From: Hydrogenophaga sp.
Lineage (GTDB): Bacteria; Pseudomonadota; Gammaproteobacteria; Burkholderiales; Burkholderiaceae_C
Assembly: GCA_018335615.1 (NCBI GenBank)
Contig: JAGXRS010000359.1
Coordinates: forward strand, 1 to 9,121
Length of the DNA: 9,121 nucleotides
Reading direction: 5' to 3'
Position 1 is the first letter of the stretch. Every line of letters begins with the position of its first letter. The position numbers and the translations under genes were made by a program. Below are positions 1-6,410 of the stretch, piece by piece. The notes beneath the pieces were generated by a model, which had not been told where the DNA came from, did no database searches, and saw only the letters and a list, made by a program, of their open reading frames with translations.

Positions 1-418
1 CGACACCTACCGCGCCAGCGGCGCCGGCGGCCAGCACATCAACAAGACCGATTCGGCCGTGCGTGTGACGCACCTGCCCACCGGCCTCACCGCCGAGTGC
101 CAGGACGGCCGCAGCCAGCACAGCAACAAAGCCAAGGCCCTGCAGGTGCTGCAGGCGCGGCTGCAGGAAAAAGACCGCAGCGAACGCGCCGCCAAGGAAG
201 CCGCCACGCGCAAAGGCCTCATCGGCAGCGGCGACCGCAGCGACCGCATCCGCACCTACAACTTCCCGCAGGGCCGCCTGACCGACCACCGCATCAACCT
301 CACGCTGTACAAGCTGCTGATGGTGATGGAAGGCGACCTGGACGAGGTGGTGCACGCGCTGCAGGTGGCCCGCGGCGCCGAGCTGCTGGCCGAGCTGGAA
401 CAGCGCAACAGCCTCTGA
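1..418 (+). CDS. prfA: Peptide chain release factor 1 (RF1), C-terminal part
   Basis: Release factor 1 recognises UAA and UAG in the ribosomal A site and triggers hydrolysis of peptidyl-tRNA. Only the last 138 codons are in the window (first whole codon at 2-4); the 5' end lies off the left edge, so no start is given. The visible part opens with the catalytic GAGGQHIN loop, with the GGQ codons at 26-34, which enters the peptidyl-transferase centre. It continues through the RF1-type segment GSGDRSDRIRTYNFPQGRLTD and ends at TGA 416-418. The anticodon-like PxT motif that separates RF1 from RF2 is not visible, so RF1 rather than RF2 rests on this C-terminal sequence and on the neighbour. prmC, whose product methylates this very glutamine, starts 5 bp downstream. 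Truncated by the window edge only; the reading frame is intact. Confidence 0.96.
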   Translation, partial: DTYRASGAGGQHINKTDSAVRVTHLPTGLTAECQDGRSQHSNKAKALQVLQARLQEKDRSERAAKEAATRKGLIGSGDRSDRIRTYNFPQGRLTDHRINLTLYKLLMVMEGDLDEVVHALQVARGAELLAELEQRNSL

Positions 419-423
419 CCGGC

Positions 424-1284
424 ATGACACACACCGCACGCACGCTCGGTCAGGCGCTGGCGCAGGCCCGCGAACAGGGGCTGGACCGGCTGGACGCGCA
501 GATGCTGCTGCTACAGGCACTGGGCCGCCCCACGGATCAGCGCGCGTGGCTGCTGAGTCACGACACCGACCCCGTGCCGGATAGCGCGGAGGCGCGGTTC
601 GACACGCTTGCCCAGCGCCGCCTGAACGGCGAGCCCATGGCCTATCTCACCGGCGAGCAGGAGTTCTTCGGGCTGATGCTGCACGTGGACCCGCGCGTGC
701 TCGTGCCCCGTGCCGACACCGAGACCCTGGTGGAGTGGGCGCTGGACGTCCTGCGCAGCGCACCGAGCAGCGGGGCAGGCGCCGAGGTGCTGGACCTGGG
801 GACCGGCAGTGGCGCGATCGCTCTGGCCGTCCAGTCGGCTTGTCCGGTTGCCCGTGTGAGCGCCACCGACGCCAGCCCGCTGGCGCTGGCGGTGGCACGT
901 GCCAACGCCGCTCGTCTGCACCTGGCTGTCGGTTTCCACGCAGGCCACTGGCTGGACGCGGTGCCCGGTCGCCTGTTCGACCTGATCGTCAGCAACCCGC
1001 CCTACATCGCCGACCACGACCCCCATCTGCCGGCGCTCGCCCATGAGCCCCGCTCCGCCTTGACGGCGGGCAGCGACGGTCTGGACGATCTGCGCGCCAT
1101 CATCAACGGGGCGGCCGCGGGCGCCCTGCGTCCCGGCGGCTGTCTGCTGCTGGAGCACGGGTACGATCAGGCCCCAGCCGTACGACAGCTGCTCCAGTCA
1201 GCGGGTTTCGACCAGGTCAGCAGCCGCACCGACCTCGCGGGCATCGAGCGCTGCAGTGGAGGCTGCTGGCCGCAGCAGCGATAA
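424..1284 (+). CDS. prmC: Release factor glutamine N5-methyltransferase PrmC (HemK)
   Basis: PrmC transfers a methyl group from S-adenosylmethionine to the glutamine of the GGQ motif in RF1 and RF2 in the cytoplasm, which speeds termination. The protein is 286 residues, normal for the family. An N-terminal helical substrate-binding domain covers about residues 1-90. A Rossmann methyltransferase fold follows, with SAM motif I DLGTGSG at 124-130 and the catalytic NPPY motif at 191-194 that binds the target amide. The frame stays open upstream inside prfA, but ATG 424 is chosen because the protein from there matches the family N-terminus and it lies just after the prfA stop. There is no strong Shine-Dalgarno, so translation may be coupled to prfA. 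It sits between prfA and grxD, probably in one operon. Confidence 0.96.
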   Translation: MTHTARTLGQALAQAREQGLDRLDAQMLLLQALGRPTDQRAWLLSHDTDPVPDSAEARFDTLAQRRLNGEPMAYLTGEQEFFGLMLHVDPRVLVPRADTETLVEWALDVLRSAPSSGAGAEVLDLGTGSGAIALAVQSACPVARVSATDASPLALAVARANAARLHLAVGFHAGHWLDAVPGRLFDLIVSNPPYIADHDPHLPALAHEPRSALTAGSDGLDDLRAIINGAAAGALRPGGCLLLEHGYDQAPAVRQLLQSAGFDQVSSRTDLAGIERCSGGCWPQQR

Positions 1285-1335
1285 TCGGCCCTGTTTCCGG
1301 GTCGCTTCCGACCCATCCGCCAAAGGACCCCAGCC

Positions 1336-1659
1336 ATGAGCGACGCCCAAACCCGAATCGACCAACTGGTCAAATCCAACGACATCGTGCTCTTCATGAA
1401 GGGCAACGCGAGTTTCCCCATGTGCGGCTTCTCCGGCCGCGCCATCCAGATCCTGAAGGCCTGCGGCGTCGAGCCCAAGACCATCCAGACTGTCAACGTG
1501 CTGGAAGACGACGGCATTCGCCAGGGCATCAAGGAATACAGCAACTGGCCCACCATTCCACAGCTCTATGTCAAGGGCGAGTTCATTGGCGGCTCGGACA
1601 TCATGATGGAGATGTACGAATCGGGTGAGCTGCAACAGGTGATCACCGGCCAGGCCTGA
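1336..1659 (+). CDS. grxD: Monothiol glutaredoxin, CGFS type (Grx4/GrxD)
   Basis: This is a 107-residue class II glutaredoxin. Members of this family bind a [2Fe-2S] cluster as a dimer with glutathione, often with a BolA partner, and pass clusters to target proteins; they are poor general thiol reductants. The active site CGFS is at residues 30-33 (Cys30), preceded by FPM and by a conserved lysine in FMKG. The cis-proline segment WPTIPQLYVKGEFIGG, followed by SD, forms the glutathione-binding groove. The length matches E. coli GrxD (about 115 residues). The ATG at 1336 has an AAAGGA ribosome site about 8 nt upstream. It lies 51 bp after prmC on the same strand and is followed by an intrinsic terminator, so it is probably the last gene of the prfA-prmC-grxD unit. 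Confidence 0.96.
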   Translation: MSDAQTRIDQLVKSNDIVLFMKGNASFPMCGFSGRAIQILKACGVEPKTIQTVNVLEDDGIRQGIKEYSNWPTIPQLYVKGEFIGGSDIMMEMYESGELQQVITGQA

Positions 1660-1697
1660 TCCCCCACCACGCGAGGTTCAACCTGCACCAGCACACG

Positions 1698-1723
1698 GCC
1701 ACCTTCGGGTGGCTTTGTTGTTT
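1698..1723 (+). terminator. Rho-independent terminator after grxD
   Basis: A perfect 6-bp stem GCCACC/GGTGGC (1698-1703 with 1708-1713; the top base at 1698 is G) closes a cTTCGg tetraloop. It is followed by the T-rich run TTTGTTGTTT. It starts 38 bp after the grxD stop and points in the same direction, so it most likely ends the prfA-prmC-grxD transcript and insulates the ATPase gene downstream. Confidence 0.85.
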
Positions 1724-1796
1724 CTGGCTGCACCACGCCGGTGCGCGTTGGGCGAGGTCTCGCTGTCAACGCCATTTCCCCCGGGCTTTTCCTGCA

Positions 1797-1825
1797 TTGA
1801 GATCCGGCACGGCTTGTGCTTGAAT
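1797..1825 (+). promoter_or_regulatory. Candidate sigma-70 promoter for the AAA+ ATPase gene
   Basis: TTGAGA (1797-1802) matches 5 of 6 bases of the -35 consensus. A 17-bp spacer separates it from TTGAAT (1820-1825, 4 of 6 at -10). A TG dinucleotide at 1817-1818 adds an extended -10. A start near 1832 would give a leader of about 27 nt carrying the AAGGAG ribosome site. The site lies downstream of the grxD terminator, as expected for an independent unit. This is a sequence match only. Confidence 0.55.
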
Positions 1826-1846
1826 GAAAGCGTTGCCGAACCCATC

Positions 1847-1852
1847 AAGGAG
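1847..1852 (+). promoter_or_regulatory. Shine-Dalgarno AAGGAG that fixes the ATPase start
   Basis: AAGGAG lies 6 nt before ATG 1859. It is the best ribosome binding site in the window. It settles the start against the in-frame upstream alternative near 1709, which would place the initiation codon inside the grxD terminator. Confidence 0.85.
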
Positions 1853-1858
1853 AACCGC

Positions 1859-2863
1859 ATGAGCTCCCGCAGCCTGGTCCCTTCAACCTCTCTCGGACTG
1901 CCCATCGCACAGATGCGCAGCGTGTTCAGTGCCGACGACGTCGAGCGCAAACTGGCCAAGCTGCAGGCCAGCGGCAACGAGCGCGAGTTCGATGTGCTGC
2001 GCAACACCTGGCAGCGCATGCTGGAGCGCGGCCCGCAGCGCTTCGCGGTCAAGCCTTCGGGCGTGCCCGACATGGCGCCGTTGTACGACCTGCTGCCCAA
2101 TTTTGGTGACGTGCTGGATGACGTGAAGCGCCACGTCGCCCTGAGCCAGGACAGCCGCGACAGCCTGGAGGTCACGCCCATCCTGCTGCTCGGGCCCCCG
2201 GGCGTGGGCAAGACCCATTTCGCGCGACAGATTGCCGACCTGCTGGGCACCAGCATGAGCCTGGTGCCCATGAGCTCCATGACGGCCGGCTGGCTGCTGT
2301 CGGGTTCGTCGTCGCAATGGAAAGGCGCCAAGCCGGGCAAGGTGTTTGAAGCCCTGGTGGACGGCCAGTATGCGAATCCGGTGATCGTGGTGGACGAAAT
2401 CGACAAGGCCAGCGCCGACGCCCAGTACGACCCGCTGGGCGCGCTCTACAGCCTGCTGGAGCACGACACGGCGCAGAATTTCGTGGACGAATTCGCCGAG
2501 GTTCCCATCGACGCCAGCCAGGTGATCTGGATCACCACCGCCAACGACGAGCGCGCCATTCCCGAGCCCATCCGCAACCGGATGAACGTTTTCGAGATCG
2601 CCCCGCCCTCGCCCGAGGCGGCGCGCAAGATCGCGGCCCACCTGTACCGCGGCATCCGGGGTGAACACGACTGGGGGCAGCGCTTCGACCCCGAACCAGC
2701 CGACGACGTGCTCGACCAGCTGGCCGCCCTGGCGCCGCGCGAAATGCGCCGGGCACTCGTGACCGCCTTTGGCAACGCCCGCCTGGACAACCGCTACACG
2801 CTGGAGCCCCAAGACCTGCCGCGCACCGGTGGCGCCAAAAGCCGGATCGGTTTCCTTCAGTGA
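1859..2863 (+). CDS. Stand-alone AAA+ ATPase related to the Lon ATPase module
   Basis: This is a 334-residue cytoplasmic AAA+ ATPase with no signal peptide or membrane segment. An N-terminal region of about 85 residues, charged and probably helical, is followed by LLPNFGDVLDDVK, which resembles the segment leading into the Lon ATPase domain. Walker A is GPPGVGKT (112-119), Walker B VVDEID (177-182) and sensor 1 Asn229. Arg241 in IRNRM is the likely arginine finger, and REMRRAL (294-300) the likely sensor 2 with Arg297. The stretch DPLGALYSLLEHDTAQNF and the ...KPGKVFEAL part are Lon-like. There is no Ser-Lys protease domain and no Lon substrate-binding domain; the protein ends about 35 residues after sensor 2. 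It is probably a monocistronic remodelling ATPase with its own promoter. The substrate and partner are unknown, and I do not recognise a gene name. Confidence 0.88.
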   Translation: MSSRSLVPSTSLGLPIAQMRSVFSADDVERKLAKLQASGNEREFDVLRNTWQRMLERGPQRFAVKPSGVPDMAPLYDLLPNFGDVLDDVKRHVALSQDSRDSLEVTPILLLGPPGVGKTHFARQIADLLGTSMSLVPMSSMTAGWLLSGSSSQWKGAKPGKVFEALVDGQYANPVIVVDEIDKASADAQYDPLGALYSLLEHDTAQNFVDEFAEVPIDASQVIWITTANDERAIPEPIRNRMNVFEIAPPSPEAARKIAAHLYRGIRGEHDWGQRFDPEPADDVLDQLAALAPREMRRALVTAFGNARLDNRYTLEPQDLPRTGGAKSRIGFLQ

Positions 2864-2877
2864 GCCGGCGCACCGGC
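2864..2877. terminator. Palindromic hairpin in the 18-bp convergent gap
   Basis: GCCGG (2864-2868) and CCGGC (2873-2877) form a perfect 5-bp GC stem with the loop CGCA. It fills the gap between the stop of the AAA+ gene and the stop of the transglycosylase gene on the other strand. It could act as a shared bidirectional terminator or an RNA 3' end. Neither side has a real T run, so intrinsic termination would be weak. Confidence 0.4.
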
Positions 2878-2881
2878 GTTC

Positions 2882-3595
2882 TCAAACGTCGGCGTGCGTC
2901 CAGTTCCGGGCTGCCGCGTACACCGCGTTGGGGTACTCGGCGCGCCCCCGGCTTCCGTTGTAGCGCCCCAGGGCCATGAACATGTCGCCGCGTTCGCGGT
3001 CGAGGTAATGGCGCAGGATCACGCAGCCGAAACGTATATTGGTCTGCATGTGAAACAGCTGCGCCGGATCGCCGTCGCCGATCACGCGCGACCAGAACGG
3101 CATGATCTGCATGTAGCCTCGCGCACCCACGCTGGAGATCGCGAATTTTCGAAACGCGCTTTCCACCTGGATCAGACCGAGCACCAGCGTCACGTCCAGG
3201 CCCGCCCGGCGACTCTCGTACCAGACGGTCTGCAAGAATTCAACGCGGGTCTGGAAGTCGGGTTTGCGACGGTGCAAGCGATCACCCATGGCACCGAGCC
3301 AGCGCAGGTAGACCAGCCGCTTCTCCATGTCGCTGAACTCGGGTACAGGCGGAGCACCACGGGCCACGGCTGCGCTCAGCGCGCTGCGCACCGAATCGGC
3401 CAGCGGTTCTTCCAGTTGCCCCCCGGCCAGCGCAAGACCAGGGACTGCCGAGGCGCCGACCAACAGCGTGAGGCTGGAAGCCGACAGCAGGCAGCGCCTG
3501 CGCGTCAGCCCTGCACGGGCACCGGCATCAGCTTCGGCAGCCGTACCAGATGCCTGCGGAATGGGCCCGGACCCGGCGCGCGACCCGGATTTCAT
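2882..3595 (-). CDS. Exported lytic transglycosylase (SLT domain)
   Basis: The product is a 237-residue murein hydrolase that should cleave the MurNAc-GlcNAc bond of peptidoglycan in the periplasm, forming a 1,6-anhydro end. The N-terminus has a long polar stretch (1-31), then TRRRCLL, a hydrophobic core (about 36-54) and ALA-GG, giving a likely cut after residue 57. The RRR makes a Tat signal possible, though Sec cannot be excluded. The SLT domain is C-terminal: LGLIQVESAFRK with catalytic Glu145, the GARGYMQIMPFW block (157-168), and ALGRYNGS (208-215). The start ATG (3593-3595) overlaps the proS stop in an ATGA, so translation is probably coupled to proS. A later start would damage the signal peptide. 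I cannot assign it to a named Mlt or Slt protein. Confidence 0.9.
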   Translation of the reverse strand: MKSGSRAGSGPIPQASGTAAEADAGARAGLTRRRCLLSASSLTLLVGASAVPGLALAGGQLEEPLADSVRSALSAAVARGAPPVPEFSDMEKRLVYLRWLGAMGDRLHRRKPDFQTRVEFLQTVWYESRRAGLDVTLVLGLIQVESAFRKFAISSVGARGYMQIMPFWSRVIGDGDPAQLFHMQTNIRFGCVILRHYLDRERGDMFMALGRYNGSRGRAEYPNAVYAAARNWTHADV

Positions 3596-5337
3596 CCGGC
3601 AATCTTGCCCTTCAGCCAGGCCGGCAGCTCGACCACCGCCACGGGTGTGGCGGCGGCGTCGCGCCGATGCTGGTACTCCACCTGTCCGCTTTTCAGCCCG
3701 CGGTCGCCGATGGTCACGCGGTGGGGCACACCGATGAGCTCCCAGTCAGCGAACATCGCACCCGGGCGCTCGCCGCGGTCGTCCAGCAGCACGTCAACAC
3801 CCTGCGCCAGCAACGCTGCATACAGCGCCTCGGCTGCGGCCTTCACCTCTGCGCTGCGGTCCATGCCGATGGGGCAGATCACCACCGTGAAAGGCGCGAG
3901 TGCGTCAGGCCAGATGATGCCGCGCGCGTCGTGGTTCTGCTCGATGGCAGCCGCTGGCAGCCGGGTGACGCCGATGCCATAGCAACCCATCTCGAAATGC
4001 GCGGGCTTGCCGTCTTCACCGAGGAAGGTGGCATTCATGGCCCTGCTGTACTTGGTGCCCAGGTAGAAGATATGGCCCACCTCGATGCCCCGCTCGATCG
4101 CCAGCACGCCACGCCCATCGGGCGATGCGTCACCCTCGACCACATTGCGCAGATCGGCCACCACGTCGGGTTCGGGCAAGTCACGGCCCCAGTTCACCCC
4201 GGTCATGTGGAAATCGGGTTCGTTGGCACCGCAGATCCAGTCGGCCATGACGGCCACCTCGCGGTCCACCACCAGCTTCACCGGCTGCCGCAGCCCGATG
4301 GGACCGAGGTAGCCCGGCTTGCAACCGAAGTGCGCTTCGATCTCACCGAGCGTGGCGAAGCGGAAGCCGGCATTCAGGCCGGGCACCTTGCCGACCTTGA
4401 CCTCGTTCATGTCGTGATCGCCACGCAGCAACAACAGCCAGACCTGCGAGCCGACGATTTCGCCGCGTTCGTTCAGCGTGTCCGTGGCCAACACCAGTGA
4501 CTTCACGGTGGTGGCCAGCGGCACGCCCAGCAGCTGTGCCACGTCGGCACAGGTGCTCTTGCCCGGGGTAGGCGTCCTGGCCATGACAGCCAAGGCGGCC
4601 GGGCGCGGGCCCGCGGGCGCCAGCGCCTCGGCTTTCTCCATGTTGGCCGCGTAGTCGCTGGTGGGGCAGTAGACGATGGCGTCTTCGCCCGTGGCGGCGA
4701 TGACCTGGAACTCTTCACTCAGATCCCCGCCGATCGCGCCGCTGTCGGCCGCCACCGCGCGGTAGCGCAGGCCGAAACGGTCAAAGATGCGCCGGTACGC
4801 ATCGGCCATCACCTCATAGCTCTTCTTGGCCGCGGCTTCGTCACGGTCGAAGCTGTAGGCGTCCTTCATGATGAACTCGCGCCCGCGCATCAGACCAAAG
4901 CGCGGCCGGCGCTCGTCGCGAAACTTGGTCTGGATCTGGTACAGGTTCTTGGGCAGCTGCTTGTAACTGCGCAACTCTTGGCGGGCGATGTCAGTGACGA
5001 CTTCCTCGCTGGTGGGCTGCACGATGAAATCGCGGTCGTGCCGGTCCTTGATACGCAGGAGTTCAGGCCCCATCTTCTCGAAGCGCCCGGTTTCCTGCCA
5101 GAGTTCGGCCGGCTGGATCACTGGCATGGTCAGCTCCACCGCGCCGGCCCGGTTCATCTCTTCACGGATGATGGCCTCGACCTTGTGGATCACGCGCAGC
5201 CCCATGGGCATGTAGCTGTAAATGCCGGCGCCGAGCTTCTTGATCATGCCCGCACGGGTCATGAGCTGGTGGCTGACAACCTCGGCATCGGCCGGGGCTT
5301 CTTTCAGGGTCGTGATCAGGAACTGGGAAGCTTTCAT
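3592..5337 (-). CDS. proS: Prolyl-tRNA synthetase (bacterial type, with editing insert)
   Basis: ProS joins proline to tRNA-Pro using ATP in the cytoplasm. The protein is 581 residues, the usual length for the bacterial form. It is a class II synthetase: the motif 1 region is near residues 45-75, motif 2 starts at TKFRDE (137-142), and motif 3 is GCYGIGVTR (451-459). The YbaK-like editing insert, which hydrolyses mischarged Ala-tRNA-Pro, lies between motifs 2 and 3 (about 225-395) and keeps the conserved lysine in TTVKSLV (Lys279). The C-terminal anticodon-binding domain covers about 480-575. The start at 5337 matches the conserved family N-terminus MKASQFLITTLKE. Upstream there is no clear Shine-Dalgarno; overlapping hairpin sequences sit there instead. 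The stop overlaps the start of the transglycosylase gene. Confidence 0.97.
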   Translation of the reverse strand: MKASQFLITTLKEAPADAEVVSHQLMTRAGMIKKLGAGIYSYMPMGLRVIHKVEAIIREEMNRAGAVELTMPVIQPAELWQETGRFEKMGPELLRIKDRHDRDFIVQPTSEEVVTDIARQELRSYKQLPKNLYQIQTKFRDERRPRFGLMRGREFIMKDAYSFDRDEAAAKKSYEVMADAYRRIFDRFGLRYRAVAADSGAIGGDLSEEFQVIAATGEDAIVYCPTSDYAANMEKAEALAPAGPRPAALAVMARTPTPGKSTCADVAQLLGVPLATTVKSLVLATDTLNERGEIVGSQVWLLLLRGDHDMNEVKVGKVPGLNAGFRFATLGEIEAHFGCKPGYLGPIGLRQPVKLVVDREVAVMADWICGANEPDFHMTGVNWGRDLPEPDVVADLRNVVEGDASPDGRGVLAIERGIEVGHIFYLGTKYSRAMNATFLGEDGKPAHFEMGCYGIGVTRLPAAAIEQNHDARGIIWPDALAPFTVVICPIGMDRSAEVKAAAEALYAALLAQGVDVLLDDRGERPGAMFADWELIGVPHRVTIGDRGLKSGQVEYQHRRDAAATPVAVVELPAWLKGKIAG

Positions 5338-5338
5338 G

Positions 5339-5362
5339 GGCAGGGGCTGCCAATGTGGCAGC
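5339..5362 (-). promoter_or_regulatory. Two mutually exclusive hairpins in the proS leader
   Basis: Reading the minus strand toward the proS start, GCTGCC (5362-5357) pairs perfectly with GGCAGC (5351-5346) around the loop ACATT. The GGCAG part (5351-5347) can instead pair with CTGCC (5343-5339) around the loop CCC, ending one base before ATG 5337. Both stems compete for the same bases and occupy the place where a ribosome site would be, and no purine-rich Shine-Dalgarno is visible. The pairing is seen directly; a regulatory role is an inference. Confidence 0.4.
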
Positions 5363-5462
5363 AGGGTTCAGCAAGAACAGTGGAGGGTTTTCATCGGGAC
5401 GAAATGAGGCACCGCTGAAGAGAAACCTGAGGGTATCGGCCTCTCGATGGGTGGGCGATCAC

Positions 5463-5491
5463 TTCGCAAGGCACCAATGGCGATGCATAAT
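5463..5491 (+). promoter_or_regulatory. Candidate sigma-70 promoter for rppH
   Basis: TTCGCA (5463-5468, 4 of 6 at -35) is followed by a 17-bp spacer and CATAAT (5486-5491, 5 of 6 at -10). A start near 5498 would leave a leader of about 23 nt. The site is in the divergent proS/rppH region, next to an AT-rich patch (5498-5510) unusual for this GC-rich window. I found no comparably good promoter for proS on the other strand. This is a sequence match only. Confidence 0.5.
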
Positions 5492-5520
5492 GAATACAGT
5501 TTAAAAATTTGGGGTTGATT

Positions 5521-6189
5521 ATGCTTGACAGGGAAGGCTTCAGGCCCAATGTCGGCATCATTCTGCTCAACCAGAGAAACCAGGTGTTCTGGGGCAAACG
5601 CATCCGCTCCCACTCCTGGCAGTTCCCGCAAGGTGGCATCGATCGGGGTGAAACACCCGAGCAAGCGATGTACCGCGAACTGCACGAGGAAGTGGGCCTG
5701 ATGCCCGAACACGTGAGTATTGTGGCCCGCACGCGGGACTGGTTGCGCTACGAGGTGCCTGACCGTTTCATTCGACGCGACGCACGGGGTCATTACAAGG
5801 GTCAAAAGCAGATCTGGTATTTGCTGCGCTTGGTGGCGCACGACTGGAACCTGAACCTGCGCGCGACCAGCCACCCCGAGTTCGACGCCTGGCGCTGGCA
5901 CGACTACTGGGTCCCGCTGGACGTGGTGGTCGAGTTCAAGCGGGGCGTCTACGAGATGGCCCTCACCGAACTGGCGCGATACTTGCCACGCCACGACCAA
6001 CGCAACCGCTTCCTGCGAGGTGGCGCTCGATCCTTTCGCCACGGGGACGAGGCCGAGGCAGCGCACCCGCCCTTCGTGGGCATGCCCCCCGGGCTGGAAC
6101 TGCCGCCCGGCGCCAGCTTCGATCCGGACCCGCAAAGCAATCTTCGAAACGCCACCGAGCGTTCCCTGCTCGCCCATCCGAAGCAATGA
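5521..6189 (+). CDS. rppH: RNA pyrophosphohydrolase RppH (Nudix family)
   Basis: RppH removes pyrophosphate from the 5' triphosphate end of mRNA, leaving a monophosphate that invites RNase E decay. The 222-residue protein has a complete Nudix box running from Gly38 to Leu60: Gly38, Glu44, then RELHEEVGL (52-60), which supplies the metal-binding glutamates. The N-terminus MLDREGFRPNVGIILLN and the segment HSWQFPQGG are typical of RppH. ATG 5521 is preferred over the in-frame TTG at 5509, because the conserved protein begins at the ATG and GGGG (5511-5514) lies 6 nt before it. The region after about residue 160 is a polar, proline-rich tail that makes it longer than E. coli RppH (176 residues). 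It diverges from proS and has its own candidate promoter. Confidence 0.95.
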   Translation: MLDREGFRPNVGIILLNQRNQVFWGKRIRSHSWQFPQGGIDRGETPEQAMYRELHEEVGLMPEHVSIVARTRDWLRYEVPDRFIRRDARGHYKGQKQIWYLLRLVAHDWNLNLRATSHPEFDAWRWHDYWVPLDVVVEFKRGVYEMALTELARYLPRHDQRNRFLRGGARSFRHGDEAEAAHPPFVGMPPGLELPPGASFDPDPQSNLRNATERSLLAHPKQ

Positions 6190-6410
6190 CCGGCCCAAGG
6201 GGCAAAAAAACGCCAGGGTTTCGCCTGCGGGGCGGCGCGCACCCAGGAATTTTTACGCGGCATGCTCCCTGCTGATCCTTGCGACTCCGCTCAGCTGGAC
6301 CTCGCCCGGAACGTGGACGGGTTGTTGACGGAAAACCCAGCGCCACCCGGCGTCGGCCAGGCGGGCCACGTTGCCCCGTGCAACTCGGGCCGACTGGATC
6401 AGCTTGAGCC
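6190..6410. other. Convergent rppH/proB gap without a convincing gene
   Basis: These 221 bp lie between the ends of two converging genes. The part next to rppH holds the probable proB terminator. The rest (about 6230-6410) has no recognised gene. A short minus-strand frame starting at GTG 6369 and ending at TAA 6253 (38 codons) is open, but it has no ribosome site and matches nothing I recognise. The plus strand also stays open in the rppH frame up to TAG 6412-6414, which is common at this GC content. Confidence 0.5.
6204..6229 (-). terminator. Probable intrinsic terminator downstream of proB
   Basis: On the minus strand CGCAGG (6229-6224) pairs with CCTGGCG (6217-6211), with one bulged G, around a 6-nt loop. 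An unbroken run of seven T follows (6210-6204). It lies about 180 nt after the proB stop and points in the proB direction, so it probably ends the obgE-proB transcript. Confidence 0.55.

Noticed and set aside
97..423. Upstream extension of the prmC frame inside prfA
   Set aside because: It reads through prfA in another frame and yields repetitive Arg/Pro/Gln-rich sequence; the family N-terminus begins at 424.
511..1158. Minus-strand open frame of 215 codons opposite prmC
   Set aside because: prmC has all its motifs and operon context; the antisense product resembles no protein family I know.
1730..1744. Small hairpin GCACC-ACGCC-GGTGC after the grxD terminator
   Set aside because: Only 5 bp, no T run, and pairs of this size are expected by chance at this GC content.
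1709..1858. Fifty-codon N-terminal extension of the AAA+ ATPase
   Set aside because: Its initiation codon falls within the grxD terminator, upstream of the likely promoter, while ATG 1859 has an ideal AAGGAG.
1883..2812. Minus-strand open frame of 309 codons inside the AAA+ gene
   Set aside because: The plus strand carries complete ATPase motifs; the antisense frame has only shadow composition.
2894..4500. Plus-strand open frames of 362 and 316 codons opposite the transglycosylase gene and proS
   Set aside because: They overlap each other and well-supported genes, have no ribosome site, and show low-complexity translations.
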